From an uncultured Collinsella sp. (GTDB taxonomy: Bacteria > Actinomycetota > Coriobacteriia > Coriobacteriales > Coriobacteriaceae), in contig CABUDQ010000008.1 of the NCBI GenBank assembly GCA_902490365.1, positions 1-54,010 of the forward strand: a DNA stretch of 54,010 nt, given 5' to 3'. Positions 9,075 to 16,778 of the stretch are shown in pieces. Each line of letters opens with the position of its first letter. Positions within the stretch are counted from its first letter, which is position 1. Below the pieces are notes generated by a model. The model searched no databases and was not told the DNA's origin. It worked only from the letters and a program-made list of their open reading frames with translations. The position numbers and the translations under genes were made by a program.

Positions 9075-10511
9075 TCAGATCCCGCACAGGGGGACCGCGA
9101 TGGTGGCCACTGCACCGCCCGAGGGGCCGTTGGCGAGCGAGACGGAGCCCCCGTGGGCGCTCGCGGCCTCGGAGGCGACGTGGAGGCCGATCCCGTAGTG
9201 GCGGCCTCCGTCGCGCGAGGAGCGGGACGAGTCGTCTGTGAAGAGGCGCTCGCAGCCGCGTTCGAGGGCGGCGGGAGAGAAGCCCGGTCCGTCGTCGGCC
9301 ACCTCGATGACGAGGTGTCCGCCCGCGACGTCGCAGGAGACCGCCACACGCGAGCGCGCGTGCTCGGCGGCGTTGGCCACGAGGTTCGCGGCGGCTCGCG
9401 CCAGGGCGGTTCGGTCGAGCGAGGCCTCGGGCGCGTCCGCGACAGCGGGGCCCGTGGCCGCGTCGAGCGTCACGCCTCGCGCCCGGGCGATCTGGGCGGC
9501 CTCGGCGAGGACCTGTTCGCAGAGCTCGGCCGGCCGCATGGGGGCCCTCTCCGCCCCGCCGGACCCGCGCGAGGCCTCGATGAGCAGGCGCACGTAGCCG
9601 TCGAGCCTTTCGACACCGCCGGCTATGTCACGCGCGGCGGCCGACAGGTCGCTGTCATTCTCGTCTTCCAGCTCCTCCGCCACGAAGTCGGCGTTGGCGC
9701 GCAGCACGGTAAGCGGCGTCTTGAGATCGTGGGCGAGCGACGCCATCTGCTCGCGCTGCCCCCGCTCCGCGGCCCAGCGGGCCTCGAGCGACTCGGCGAG
9801 GGAGGCCCGCATGGCGTCCATCGCGGCGAGGACGTCGTTCACCTCACGCACGTTGGTGCTGCCGACCGCGAAGTCGAGCTCCCCCGCGCCAACGCGCCCC
9901 GCCGCCTCCGCGAGCGGCGCCATCTTGCGCGAGATCACGCGGCTCGCACGGCGCGCCACGAGCGCGAGCGCGAGCGCGCTTCCCACAGCGGCGCCGACGA
10001 GCATGAGGTTCTGCGGGTTGGGAAGCAGGCTGGCGAGATCGCGCGAGACCCACTGCGGCAGGTACTCGCTGACGAGTGCGCAGGCCCCGCCGCCCTTGAG
10101 CGGGAACGCAGCGTAGGTGAGGCCCGAGCCCCCGCCCTCGATCTCCACTGTGCCCGGATCCGCGGCGAGTGCCGTACTGGCCATTTCCGTCGCATCCTCG
10201 AGCCGCGTACCCTCGAGGTCTGTCATCATCACGTTTCCGTCCTTGTTCAGGATGAGGTAGCGGTAGGCCGTCGGCACGTCCTGCTGCCCGCAGACGCCGT
10301 CGCGTGCCAGGCCCTCCGCGACATCGCGCGCATTGGCCGGCCCCCAGCTTGCCTCGTAGACATAGCCCGCGTTGATCGCCACGGAGAGCACCATGAACGA
10401 GGCAAGCCACGCCGTGGCGACCGCCGCGAACGCGTAGGCGAAGTAGCGCGCGATGACGAAGGAGAGCGGCATGCCCCCGCGACCTCGCGCCCCGATCTTC
10501 AGAGCTGCCAC
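9075..10511 (-). CDS. Sensor histidine kinase (LanK-like position)
   Basis: Two-component membrane kinase of about 478 residues. A first membrane span (about 21-48) is followed by an extracytoplasmic domain of about 120 residues with two cysteines (GVCGQQ, GACALV), a second span (about 168-186), a HAMP-like linker, an H-box with phospho-acceptor His in SLAHDLKTPLTVLR (about residue 261), and an ATPase domain with ANLVANAAEH, VADDGPGFSP and HYGIGLHVASEA. The first possible start is a GTG overlapping the regulator by 13 bp; an ATG 39 bp later (MPLSFVIARYF), with GAGG upstream, is equally plausible. It is encoded downstream of its regulator and a LanFEG-type exporter, so it probably senses an antimicrobial peptide or cell-wall stress. 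Confidence 0.93.
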   Translation of the reverse strand: MAALKIGARGRGGMPLSFVIARYFAYAFAAVATAWLASFMVLSVAINAGYVYEASWGPANARDVAEGLARDGVCGQQDVPTAYRYLILNKDGNVMMTDLEGTRLEDATEMASTALAADPGTVEIEGGGSGLTYAAFPLKGGGACALVSEYLPQWVSRDLASLLPNPQNLMLVGAAVGSALALALVARRASRVISRKMAPLAEAAGRVGAGELDFAVGSTNVREVNDVLAAMDAMRASLAESLEARWAAERGQREQMASLAHDLKTPLTVLRANADFVAEELEDENDSDLSAAARDIAGGVERLDGYVRLLIEASRGSGGAERAPMRPAELCEQVLAEAAQIARARGVTLDAATGPAVADAPEASLDRTALARAAANLVANAAEHARSRVAVSCDVAGGHLVIEVADDGPGFSPAALERGCERLFTDDSSRSSRDGGRHYGIGLHVASEAASAHGGSVSLANGPSGGAVATIAVPLCGI

Positions 10512-11161
10512 TTGTACCCCATCCCCCAGACGGTCGCGATCGGATCGGCGCCGGCCTCGGAGAGTTTCCTCCGGGCGCGACTGACCTGCATGGATATGGC
10601 CGCGTCGTCGGCGTCGCTCTCCCAGCCGAGCACCGCCTCGCGTATCTGCGCGCGGCTCATGACCTGCCCGGGGTGGCGCGCGAGGTACTCGCAGATGGCG
10701 TACTCGGTGGGCGTGAGCGGCACGGTCTCGCCGCCCACGGCGAGGTCGCGCGCCCCGAGGTCGATCCGCACCTCCCCGAAGGAGAGGGCGTGCGAGCGCG
10801 GCCGGCGCTCACGGCGTAGATGGGCCGCGACCTTGGCGCGCAGTTCCGCGGCCCCGAAGGGCTTGCGGACGTAGTCGTCGGCGCCCAGGCCGTAGGCGGC
10901 CACGGCATCCTCCTCGGCCACGCGCGCGGTCAGGAAGACGATGGGCCCGTCGAAGTCCGGGCGGATCTGCCGCACGAGCTCGAAGCCGTCAAGCCCCGGC
11001 ATCATGACGTCGCAGAGCACGAGGTCGAAGCGCGAGAGGTCCATCCCCAGGACCGCCGTCGGGTCCGCCGCCCTAACGACCTCATGGCCGTCGCGGCCGA
11101 GGACGCGCGCGAGCGCGTCGAGGATCGCCCGTTCATCATCCACTGCCAGTATCCTCGCCAT
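10499..11161 (-). CDS. OmpR/PhoB-family response regulator (LanR-like position)
   Basis: A 220-residue DNA-binding regulator. The receiver domain has the acidic pair in AVDDERA, phospho-acceptor Asp in LVLCDVMMPGLDG, Thr in FLTA and Lys in YVRKPFG. The C-terminal winged helix contains LTPTEYAICEYLARHPGQVMSR and ends VWGMGYKWQL. AGGAGGTCAAC precedes the ATG. It precedes the kinase gene, overlapping by 13 bp, and lies downstream of the transporter genes on the same strand, so it probably controls the operon in which it sits. Confidence 0.95.
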   Translation of the reverse strand: MARILAVDDERAILDALARVLGRDGHEVVRAADPTAVLGMDLSRFDLVLCDVMMPGLDGFELVRQIRPDFDGPIVFLTARVAEEDAVAAYGLGADDYVRKPFGAAELRAKVAAHLRRERRPRSHALSFGEVRIDLGARDLAVGGETVPLTPTEYAICEYLARHPGQVMSRAQIREAVLGWESDADDAAISMQVSRARRKLSEAGADPIATVWGMGYKWQL

Positions 11162-11205
11162 GTTGACCTCCTGAAACTCTCGTCGGAATTGTACTAGCGC
11201 CGCGC

Positions 11206-11388
11206 TCAGCGGTCCAGAGCCCTGCGCGCAGCCGCGGGCGCCAACATGACGATCTCAGGGTTGGGCAGCACGCAGTCGGCGATCGAGCGCAGCGCCGAAC
11301 CCCAGCCGGCGTCGAGCAGGGCATTCCCGCCCAGGACAAACGCTGCGGAGAGGAGGACGAGCATGGCGGCGAGCGGCTTCCTACGCAT
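11206..11388 (-). CDS. Small single-span membrane protein, unknown
   Basis: A 60-residue product beginning MRRKPLAAMLVLLSAAF: a positively charged start, one hydrophobic span (about 7-24), then an amphipathic tail with one Cys. Its ATG overlaps the stop of the LanG-like permease by 8 bp, pointing to coupled translation with the transporter. There is no lipobox, so it is not an obvious LanI lipoprotein. I do not recognise the family. It could be a small transporter subunit, a signalling partner of the kinase or an immunity peptide. Existence is supported by position, overlap and the hydrophobic profile only. Confidence 0.6.
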   Translation of the reverse strand: MRRKPLAAMLVLLSAAFVLGGNALLDAGWGSALRSIADCVLPNPEIVMLAPAAARRALDR

Positions 11389-12196
11389 CTGCCCTCCCGT
11401 CCTCGAAGCGGCAGAACCAGGCGAGAAGGACGGCGTCGGCTGCCAGGGTGAGCACGAGGCCATCGAGCGCAGTCGTGAGGAGTGGGCCCGCCGCGCGTGC
11501 GGCGTCGATGAAGGCCTCCACCCCGAGCGACCCCAGGCGCGCGGGCCAGGCAAGCGGCACCCAACTCAGGGGCGTCGCCAGGGCACCGGTGAGCTCGCCG
11601 GTCATGAGACCGTGCGCAAGTCCGCCCACTGAGAAGAACGCGAGGAGCACCCCCGCCGCGCCGGCGCCGATGACGGCGTTGCGGCCGAGGCGCAGGGCCA
11701 CGCCGAGTCCCAGCGCGTAGAGGGGCAGGCTGCCCAGCACGATGCCCGCCCAGGCGGCCGCAAGCGGAGCGGGCCCGAGCGGCAGGCGTCCGGCGACGGC
11801 GAGCACGGCCCCGAACACGCCGAGCGCCACGGCCAGCGCGCCCGCGCCGAGCGCCGCAAGGGCGAGCAGCTTCGCCGCGACGGCGCGCCCGCGCGAGGGG
11901 ACCGCCGTGAGGTTGGCGAGGCGCCCGGCAGCGCGCTCCTCGTCCACGGCGAGCCCGCAGACGATGGCGGACATGAGCGGCATGAGGGCGCCGAGGAACT
12001 GGACGTAGGCGTCCGCGCCCAGCGCCGGGTCCCATCGGGCTACGGAGAAGTACTCGCCGCAGGCAAGACCGGCTGCCAGGCCGCAGACGAGGTGCACCAC
12101 CGTGAGCGGGGAGCGCACCAGGCGCAGGACCTCGGAGAGCAGGGCCCGCGAGAGAGTCATGCGCGGCGTCGGGTCGGAGAGTCGTGTCATGGCCAT
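11381..12196 (-). CDS. Lantibiotic-immunity-type ABC permease (LanG/MutG-like)
   Basis: Membrane protein of about 271 residues with six hydrophobic spans and an ABC-2 permease look; the segment ALMPLMSAIVCGLAVDEERAAGRLANL resembles the LanG/EpiG group. The start used is the ATG in a TGATG junction with the upstream permease stop, preceded by GAGGAG five bases away; a GTG one codon earlier is possible. It forms the third transporter gene after LanF-like and LanE-like genes. Composition is strongly Ala/Gly/Leu-biased and very G+C rich. Subfamily assignment rests mainly on the LanF-like ATPase next door. Confidence 0.8.
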   Translation of the reverse strand: MAMTRLSDPTPRMTLSRALLSEVLRLVRSPLTVVHLVCGLAAGLACGEYFSVARWDPALGADAYVQFLGALMPLMSAIVCGLAVDEERAAGRLANLTAVPSRGRAVAAKLLALAALGAGALAVALGVFGAVLAVAGRLPLGPAPLAAAWAGIVLGSLPLYALGLGVALRLGRNAVIGAGAAGVLLAFFSVGGLAHGLMTGELTGALATPLSWVPLAWPARLGSLGVEAFIDAARAAGPLLTTALDGLVLTLAADAVLLAWFCRFEDGRADA

Positions 12197-12966
12197 CACC
12201 GCTCCTCGGAGCGCGCGAACCAGGCCGCGCCCGCCGCCGTGAGCGCGGCGAACGCGAGCGCGCTGACCGCAAGGCCCGCCAGCGTGAGCATGCCATCCGC
12301 CGCGAGCGCCCCGCCGAGCGCCATATCCGCCGCGAGCGGCTCACCGCTCGGCAGCACGGGGATGAAGCTCGTGGGGATGACCATGCTCGCCGACGGCGGA
12401 AAGAGCTGCGGCAGCGGCACCAACGACCAGGCGAACCCACCCATGAGCTGCGCGGCGAGCGGGCAGAAGATGCCCGCGAGCATGCCGAGCCGCGTCGTGA
12501 GAAAGAGCCCTGCGGGGATCATCCACGCCGCGGTCACCATGTTGACGAGCGCGCAGAGGAGCATCGTGAGCGTGCCCGCGGCCGTGAGACCCTGCGAGGA
12601 GAACGCCGATCCCGCGAGGTAGATGCCGAAGACCACGAGGTTCGAGAGCGTGCAAAGAGCGAGGCACCAGAGCGCCTTGGCCCACCAGGCTCGCCCGAGC
12701 GGGAAGCCCAGGCCCAGAAGCCCCCGCATCCGCGTGCGAGCGTCCGCCCGCGCGACGCACGCCACCACAAGCGATAGAGACACGGGCAGGAAGAGCGCGT
12801 ACCAGTAGTTCCACGCGCTAAAGATCTGCACGCCCCGGTAGGGCATCGCGCCGAGCAGCGGCATCGGCAGCGCCATGAGCACGGCCAGGCGAACCGGTGC
12901 CGTGTGGCGCGACTTCAGGGCCTCGGCGCGCAGGCCCGCGAGCAGGCCGCCTTTCTCGCCCGTCAT
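12196..12966 (-). CDS. Lantibiotic-immunity-type ABC permease (LanE/MutE/EpiE-like)
   Basis: A 256-residue permease with about six membrane spans. The N-terminal segment LLAGLRAEALKSRHTAPVRL and the NYWYALFLPVSLSL segment match the MutE/EpiE group as I know it. In LanFEG systems two different permeases pair with one ATPase to expel lantibiotics from the membrane. The start overlaps the ATPase stop by 4 bp. The combination of neighbours makes the call firm, but the substrate cannot be read from sequence. Confidence 0.85.
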   Translation of the reverse strand: MTGEKGGLLAGLRAEALKSRHTAPVRLAVLMALPMPLLGAMPYRGVQIFSAWNYWYALFLPVSLSLVVACVARADARTRMRGLLGLGFPLGRAWWAKALWCLALCTLSNLVVFGIYLAGSAFSSQGLTAAGTLTMLLCALVNMVTAAWMIPAGLFLTTRLGMLAGIFCPLAAQLMGGFAWSLVPLPQLFPPSASMVIPTSFIPVLPSGEPLAADMALGGALAADGMLTLAGLAVSALAFAALTAAGAAWFARSEER

Positions 12967-13691
12967 GCCGCCACCTCCCCGCGCGCTCGTCGCCCTTCCC
13001 GGCAGAAGCTCATGAAGAGTTCCTCGAGGTCCTGCCCGGGACGAAGCGCATCCTCGTAGGCGAGGCGCCCCCCGCAGATGATGCCGATGGTGTCCGCCAT
13101 CTGTTGCACCTCGGAGAGGATGTGGCTCGAGACGATCACCGTCGTACCCGCCGCCGCGAAGCCGCGGATCTGGTCGCGCAGCTCCTCGATGCCGATGGGG
13201 TCGAGGCCGTTGGTGGGCTCGTCGAGCACAAGCAGGCGTGGCCGAGCGATCAGCGCCAGCGCGAGCCCCAGGCGCTGCCGCATGCCCATCGAGAAGCGCC
13301 CAGCGCGCTTCTTCCCGGTGTCCGCGAGGCCCACGGCGGCGAGCACCTCATCTATGCGGCTCTCGGGAAGGCCCAGCAGCGTGGTGCGCACGCGCAGGTT
13401 CTCGCGCGCGGTGAGGTTGGGGTAGAGCGGCGCCTCCTCGATGAGGCTGCCGATTGCGTAGAGGTCCTCGCGGCGCCAGGCGTGCCCGGCAAAGAGGATC
13501 TCCCCGGCCGTCGGCCGCAGCATCCCGCAGATCATCTTGAGCGTTGTCGACTTGCCGGCGCCGTTGGGACCGAGCAGCCCGTACACCTCGCCCTCGCGGA
13601 TATGAAGGCTCACGTCGGCCACGGCGTCCTGCGCCTGGTCGCCGCGGCCGAAGCGCTTGGTGAGCCCACGCGTCTCGAGCATGTAACCCAT
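12963..13691 (-). CDS. Lantibiotic-protection ABC transporter ATPase (LanF-like)
   Basis: A 242-residue ABC ATPase. Walker A is GPNGAGKST, the signature is FSMGMRQRLGLA, Walker B is LLVLDEPTNGLDP, and the H-loop is SSHILSEVQQ. The stretches IGSLIEEAPLYPNLTARENL and TTLLGLPESRIDEVL are typical of the LanF/MutF/SpaF branch rather than the BceA branch. AAAGGATAAACCC precedes the ATG, and a G+C-rich 11-bp hairpin lies just upstream in the leader. First gene of a six-gene operon running to the sensor kinase. Confidence 0.92.
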   Translation of the reverse strand: MGYMLETRGLTKRFGRGDQAQDAVADVSLHIREGEVYGLLGPNGAGKSTTLKMICGMLRPTAGEILFAGHAWRREDLYAIGSLIEEAPLYPNLTARENLRVRTTLLGLPESRIDEVLAAVGLADTGKKRAGRFSMGMRQRLGLALALIARPRLLVLDEPTNGLDPIGIEELRDQIRGFAAAGTTVIVSSHILSEVQQMADTIGIICGGRLAYEDALRPGQDLEELFMSFCREGRRARGEVAA

Positions 13692-13712
13692 GGGTTTATC
13701 CTTTCTCTTCCG

Positions 13713-13745
13713 GGCGCGCGGGCCGAGTCACCGTGCCCGCGCGCC
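13713..13745 (-). promoter_or_regulatory. Leader hairpin upstream of the lanF-like gene
   Basis: A perfect 11-bp inverted repeat, GGCGCGCGGGC and GCCCGCGCGCC, with an 11-nt loop. It ends about 21 nt before the ATG, just ahead of the ribosome site. No T-run follows, so it is not a standard terminator; an mRNA-stability or attenuation role is possible. Confidence 0.5.
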
Positions 13746-13902
13746 TTACCTTTCGGGTTCACCATCCATGGTGGGGCGCGTTTCTAACGAAGCCATAACG
13801 GCCGTTGGGTTCTTTTGGCGCCGACCCTTCTCGACCCGCACATCATGATTAATTTGCTTAAGGCAACAACTTTCCCGATCGATGTAATCACCGAATCAAA
13901 AC

Positions 13903-13959
13903 GTGTACATCACCCTCCAAAACCGACATTTTTCGGCATGTTTGGAGGCTGATGTACAC
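13903..13959. repeat. 57-bp interrupted palindrome between divergent operons
   Basis: 19-nt arms (GTGTACATCA-N-CCTCCAAA and its complement, one mismatch) enclose a second 4-bp hairpin CCGA/TCGG. It lies in a 396-bp gap between the divergent lanF-like and phosphatidyltransferase genes, so it is not needed as a terminator. It has no T-run on either strand. It may be an operator, a cruciform or a palindromic mobile unit. The rest of the gap (13746-14087) holds no clear gene, only a TATAGT-like -10 box near 14045. Confidence 0.6.
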
Positions 13960-14087
13960 GAATGTGAAATCCACCGCCGCCCAAAAGCGCCTTCCTCATG
14001 TCTGGACTCTCTATGCTTGCGCTGGATAGACATCGCCGGAACGGGTATAGTAGCGAAAGTTTTGTCGTTAACCAGCGGGGGAGTCCT

Positions 14088-14792
14088 GTGGGCATCAAAA
14101 AGAAGATCAAAAAGGAGCTTATCGGCACTTCCGATTACCCGTCGAATAAGATCTTTACGATCTCCAATTTCATCACCTTTACGCGCCTAATCCTCACCCT
14201 GGTATTTCTTTACCTGTTTGTGACGGATAACAACCGCGTCATCGCCATCGTTATCTACGCCGTTGCCGCCTCTACCGACTGGATGGACGGTCAGATCGCC
14301 CGCATGACTAAGACGGTCTCGTGGCTCGGCAAGGTCATGGATCCCATCTGCGACCGTGCGCTGCTGTTCACCGGCGTCTTGGGACTGGTGGTCCGCGGAG
14401 AGCTACCCATCTGGGTCTGCGTGCTCATTATTGGCCGCGACATCTATCTGGGCATCGGAACGCTTATCGTGCGTCATTATCATCGTCGCCCCATCGATGT
14501 CGTCTTCCCCGGAAAAATTGCCACCGCGCTGCTCATGACCGGATTCTCGCTCATGCTGCTCGGGTTCCCCGTTGTTGACGGCCTGCAACTTTTACCTTCA
14601 ACCCTTACGGCCTTCCCGGGCCTCAACGGAAGCTCGGTGCCCCTCGGCATCTTCTTTGTGTACGGCGGCGTAATCTTCTCCATGCTCACGGCTGTCATCT
14701 ACTCCATTAAGGGCGGAGCGGCCATTAAACAGGCTCTCGCGCATCCCGAGGACGAGGACATCGACTTTCTGAACCCCGAAATCGAAGACTGA
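14088..14792 (+). CDS. CDP-alcohol phosphatidyltransferase family protein
   Basis: Integral membrane phospholipid synthase of 234 residues. The complete catalytic pattern D(x)2DG(x)2AR(x)8G(x)3D(x)3D begins at DWMDGQIARM and ends DPICDRA. The alcohol acceptor (glycerol-3-phosphate, inositol phosphate or other) cannot be told from the motif. The start is taken as the GTG after GCGGGGGAGTCCT, giving MGIKKKIKKEL; upstream in-frame codons overlap promoter-like DNA. It precedes an FHA and a MerR gene, an order also seen around pgsA2-garA-Rv1828 in mycobacteria. A second, canonical pgsA lies further along the window. Confidence 0.9.
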   Translation: MGIKKKIKKELIGTSDYPSNKIFTISNFITFTRLILTLVFLYLFVTDNNRVIAIVIYAVAASTDWMDGQIARMTKTVSWLGKVMDPICDRALLFTGVLGLVVRGELPIWVCVLIIGRDIYLGIGTLIVRHYHRRPIDVVFPGKIATALLMTGFSLMLLGFPVVDGLQLLPSTLTAFPGLNGSSVPLGIFFVYGGVIFSMLTAVIYSIKGGAAIKQALAHPEDEDIDFLNPEIED

Positions 14793-14858
14793 TTCGTTGG
14801 GGTATGATTACGTACGGTTCATTATTTGCGGCTCGTCCGCGATAAGTTAGGGGTTGTC

Positions 14859-15293
14859 ATGGACAACATGGTTAACAATATGCCTCAGAATGATAAGACT
14901 GCTGACGCTACCTGCGTATTCCGCGTGCCTTCAAGCGACGTCACCGTTCCCGACCTCATGGCCAACGTGCGCATCACCGCCCCCGTTCTGTCAATCGTCA
15001 AGGGTCCGCAGACTGGTGCCGCCTTTGAGCTCGAGGACGACGTGACCACCATCGGCCGCGATCCCGCGAACGGCATCTTCCTCAATGACATGACCGTTTC
15101 GCGCAGCCACGCGCGCATTATCCGCGAGGGCCTCGGCGCTCGCATCGAGGACCTGGGCTCGCTCAATGGCACCTGGGTCGACGGTGCCATCGTCAATGCA
15201 GCCCCGCTGCACGACGGTTCTTCTGTCCAGATCGGTACGTTTACGCTCATCTACCACGAGAGCACGCCGGAGCGCATCGAAACCGGTGAGTAG
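14859..15293 (+). CDS. FHA-domain protein, GarA/OdhI-like
   Basis: A 144-residue cytoplasmic protein with a C-terminal FHA domain (TTIGRDPANGIFLNDMTVSR, SHARI, LGSLNGTWVDG) that binds phosphothreonine peptides. The N-terminus carries a TCVFRVPSS stretch reminiscent of the TSVFR phosphorylation region of GarA/OdhI, but the exact ETTS motif is absent. In actinobacteria GarA controls 2-oxoglutarate metabolism after Ser/Thr kinase phosphorylation. The stop is 3 bp from the next start. Domain certain; GarA-type role inferred from order and the N-terminal motif. Confidence 0.87.
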   Translation: MDNMVNNMPQNDKTADATCVFRVPSSDVTVPDLMANVRITAPVLSIVKGPQTGAAFELEDDVTTIGRDPANGIFLNDMTVSRSHARIIREGLGARIEDLGSLNGTWVDGAIVNAAPLHDGSSVQIGTFTLIYHESTPERIETGE

Positions 15294-15296
15294 GGC

Positions 15297-16175
15297 ATGG
15301 CCGAACGCAACTATCTGAGTATCGGCCAAGTCGTCAACCTACTTCGAGGCGCATACCCCGATCTTTCGAACTCAAAAATTAGATTTCTAGAAGATGAGGG
15401 GCTCATTACCCCTCATCGTACGCCTAAGGGATACCGTCAGTACTCCAAGGAGGACGTTGATCGCCTGGAGGTCATTCTGCACCTGCAGAAGACTCGCTAC
15501 ATGCCGCTCAACGTGATTAAGCAGCGCTTGGAAAACGCCACGGACCTGTCAACGCTCGCCTACGAGGTGGGCTTGCTGTCCGATGTTCCACTCAAGACGG
15601 AGCCCAAGGAGACTAAACAAAAGCTGCATCCCATCGAGACCATTCCCGATATGTTGGGCGTCGAGATCTCGTTTATCCGCTCGCTCGCCGAGAACGACCT
15701 CATTCGCATCATCAAGAGTCCGCAGAACCGTGAGCTCGTCGATGGTCGCGATTTTCCGATCATCCGCTACTGCTCCGAGCTGTCACGCTTCCATATCGAG
15801 CCGCGCAACCTGCGTCAGTACGTGTCTTCCGCCAACCGCGAGTCCTCGATGTTTGAGCAGGTGCTCGTGAGCATGCTCGGAATGGATACCTCCGATGACG
15901 AGCGCGACGCCAAGCTCGAGCGTGCGTTTAAGAAGCTTCACGACCTCACCGAGGGTGTGCATACGGCACTGCTCAAGAACCGCGTTTTTGAGTCGCTCAA
16001 CGCCGTGGTCGAGGATGCCGACATCGATGCACTCGATGAAGAAATCGCTCGCTCCGAGTCCACCAAGGCCAAAAACGAAGAAACTGCCGCGCCGGCTTCA
16101 CACGAGGATTCTCTCGTAAAGCCGCTCAAGGTTGTCGCCCCTTCGCAATCCGACACTGTCACCGCGGGCAAATAA
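15297..16175 (+). CDS. MerR-family regulator, FtsR-like
   Basis: A 292-residue regulator. The N-terminal winged helix reads YLSIGQVVNLLRG, IRFLEDEGLITPHRTPKGYR, LEVILHLQKTRYMPLNVIKQ, which places it in the MerR fold. A long C-terminal region (about 110-292) has no recognised ligand cysteines. Location directly after an FHA gene matches Rv1828/FtsR, a regulator of ftsZ in corynebacteria, so a role in division or growth control is likely but inferred. The start is 3 bp after the upstream stop with weak ribosome-site complementarity, suggesting coupling. Confidence 0.87.
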   Translation: MAERNYLSIGQVVNLLRGAYPDLSNSKIRFLEDEGLITPHRTPKGYRQYSKEDVDRLEVILHLQKTRYMPLNVIKQRLENATDLSTLAYEVGLLSDVPLKTEPKETKQKLHPIETIPDMLGVEISFIRSLAENDLIRIIKSPQNRELVDGRDFPIIRYCSELSRFHIEPRNLRQYVSSANRESSMFEQVLVSMLGMDTSDDERDAKLERAFKKLHDLTEGVHTALLKNRVFESLNAVVEDADIDALDEEIARSESTKAKNEETAAPASHEDSLVKPLKVVAPSQSDTVTAGK

Positions 16176-16215
16176 CAGCTACCGCTTATCCGGCAACCCA
16201 TTGAAAGGTCATGCA

Positions 16216-16746
16216 ATGTACGACTTCGAATCTCAAATCGTCGACATCCCCGACTATCCCGAGCCCGGAGTCATCTTCAAAGACATTACGCCGCTCTTTG
16301 GCAATCCCGAGGCGCTCAAAGCCATGACCGATGCCCTCGCCGAGCACTTTGCCGGCATGGGGATCACCAAGGTCGTGGGTCCCGAGGCCCGTGGCTTTAT
16401 GGTTGGCGTACCGGTGGCTGTGGCCCTTGGTGCCGGCTTTGTTCCCGCACGTAAACCGGGCAAGCTACCCCGCAAGACGGTGAGCCAGAGCTATGAGCTC
16501 GAATACGGCACCGACTCTATCGAGATCCATGCCGATGCCATTACCTCTAAAGATACCGTGTTGATTCTGGACGACTTGGTCGCGACGGGCGGAACCGTCG
16601 AGGCAACAGGTAAACTTGTGCGAGATATGGGCGCAAAGCTTGTGGGCTACGGGTGTATCCTTGAGCTTGCGTTTCTCAACCCGCGCGAGAAGCTCACGCC
16701 GACTGACGACGATGTTGAGCTCTTTAGCCTGGTGACGGTGGACTAG
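16216..16746 (+). CDS. apt: Adenine phosphoribosyltransferase
   Basis: Purine-salvage enzyme of 176 residues converting adenine and PRPP to AMP. Key segments are IPDYPEPGVIFKDITPL at the N-terminus, GPEARGFMVG, ARKPGKLP and the PRPP-binding loop VLILDDLVATGGT. The start chosen is MYDFES after GAAAGGTC; longer in-frame extensions overlap the MerR gene and are not family-like. Length is standard. Confidence 0.97.
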   Translation: MYDFESQIVDIPDYPEPGVIFKDITPLFGNPEALKAMTDALAEHFAGMGITKVVGPEARGFMVGVPVAVALGAGFVPARKPGKLPRKTVSQSYELEYGTDSIEIHADAITSKDTVLILDDLVATGGTVEATGKLVRDMGAKLVGYGCILELAFLNPREKLTPTDDDVELFSLVTVD

Positions 16747-16778
16747 CCGTTACCCTTAGTTACTGGAAAGGAAGCTAC

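Noticed and set aside
9153..10874. Open frame of 573 codons antisense to the histidine kinase and regulator
   Set aside because: Both genes on the other strand have complete catalytic motifs; this frame is Arg-rich with no recognisable family.
13903..14190. 95-codon frame starting in the 57-bp palindrome
   Set aside because: Overlaps the phosphatidyltransferase start in another frame and its first codons are the palindrome itself.
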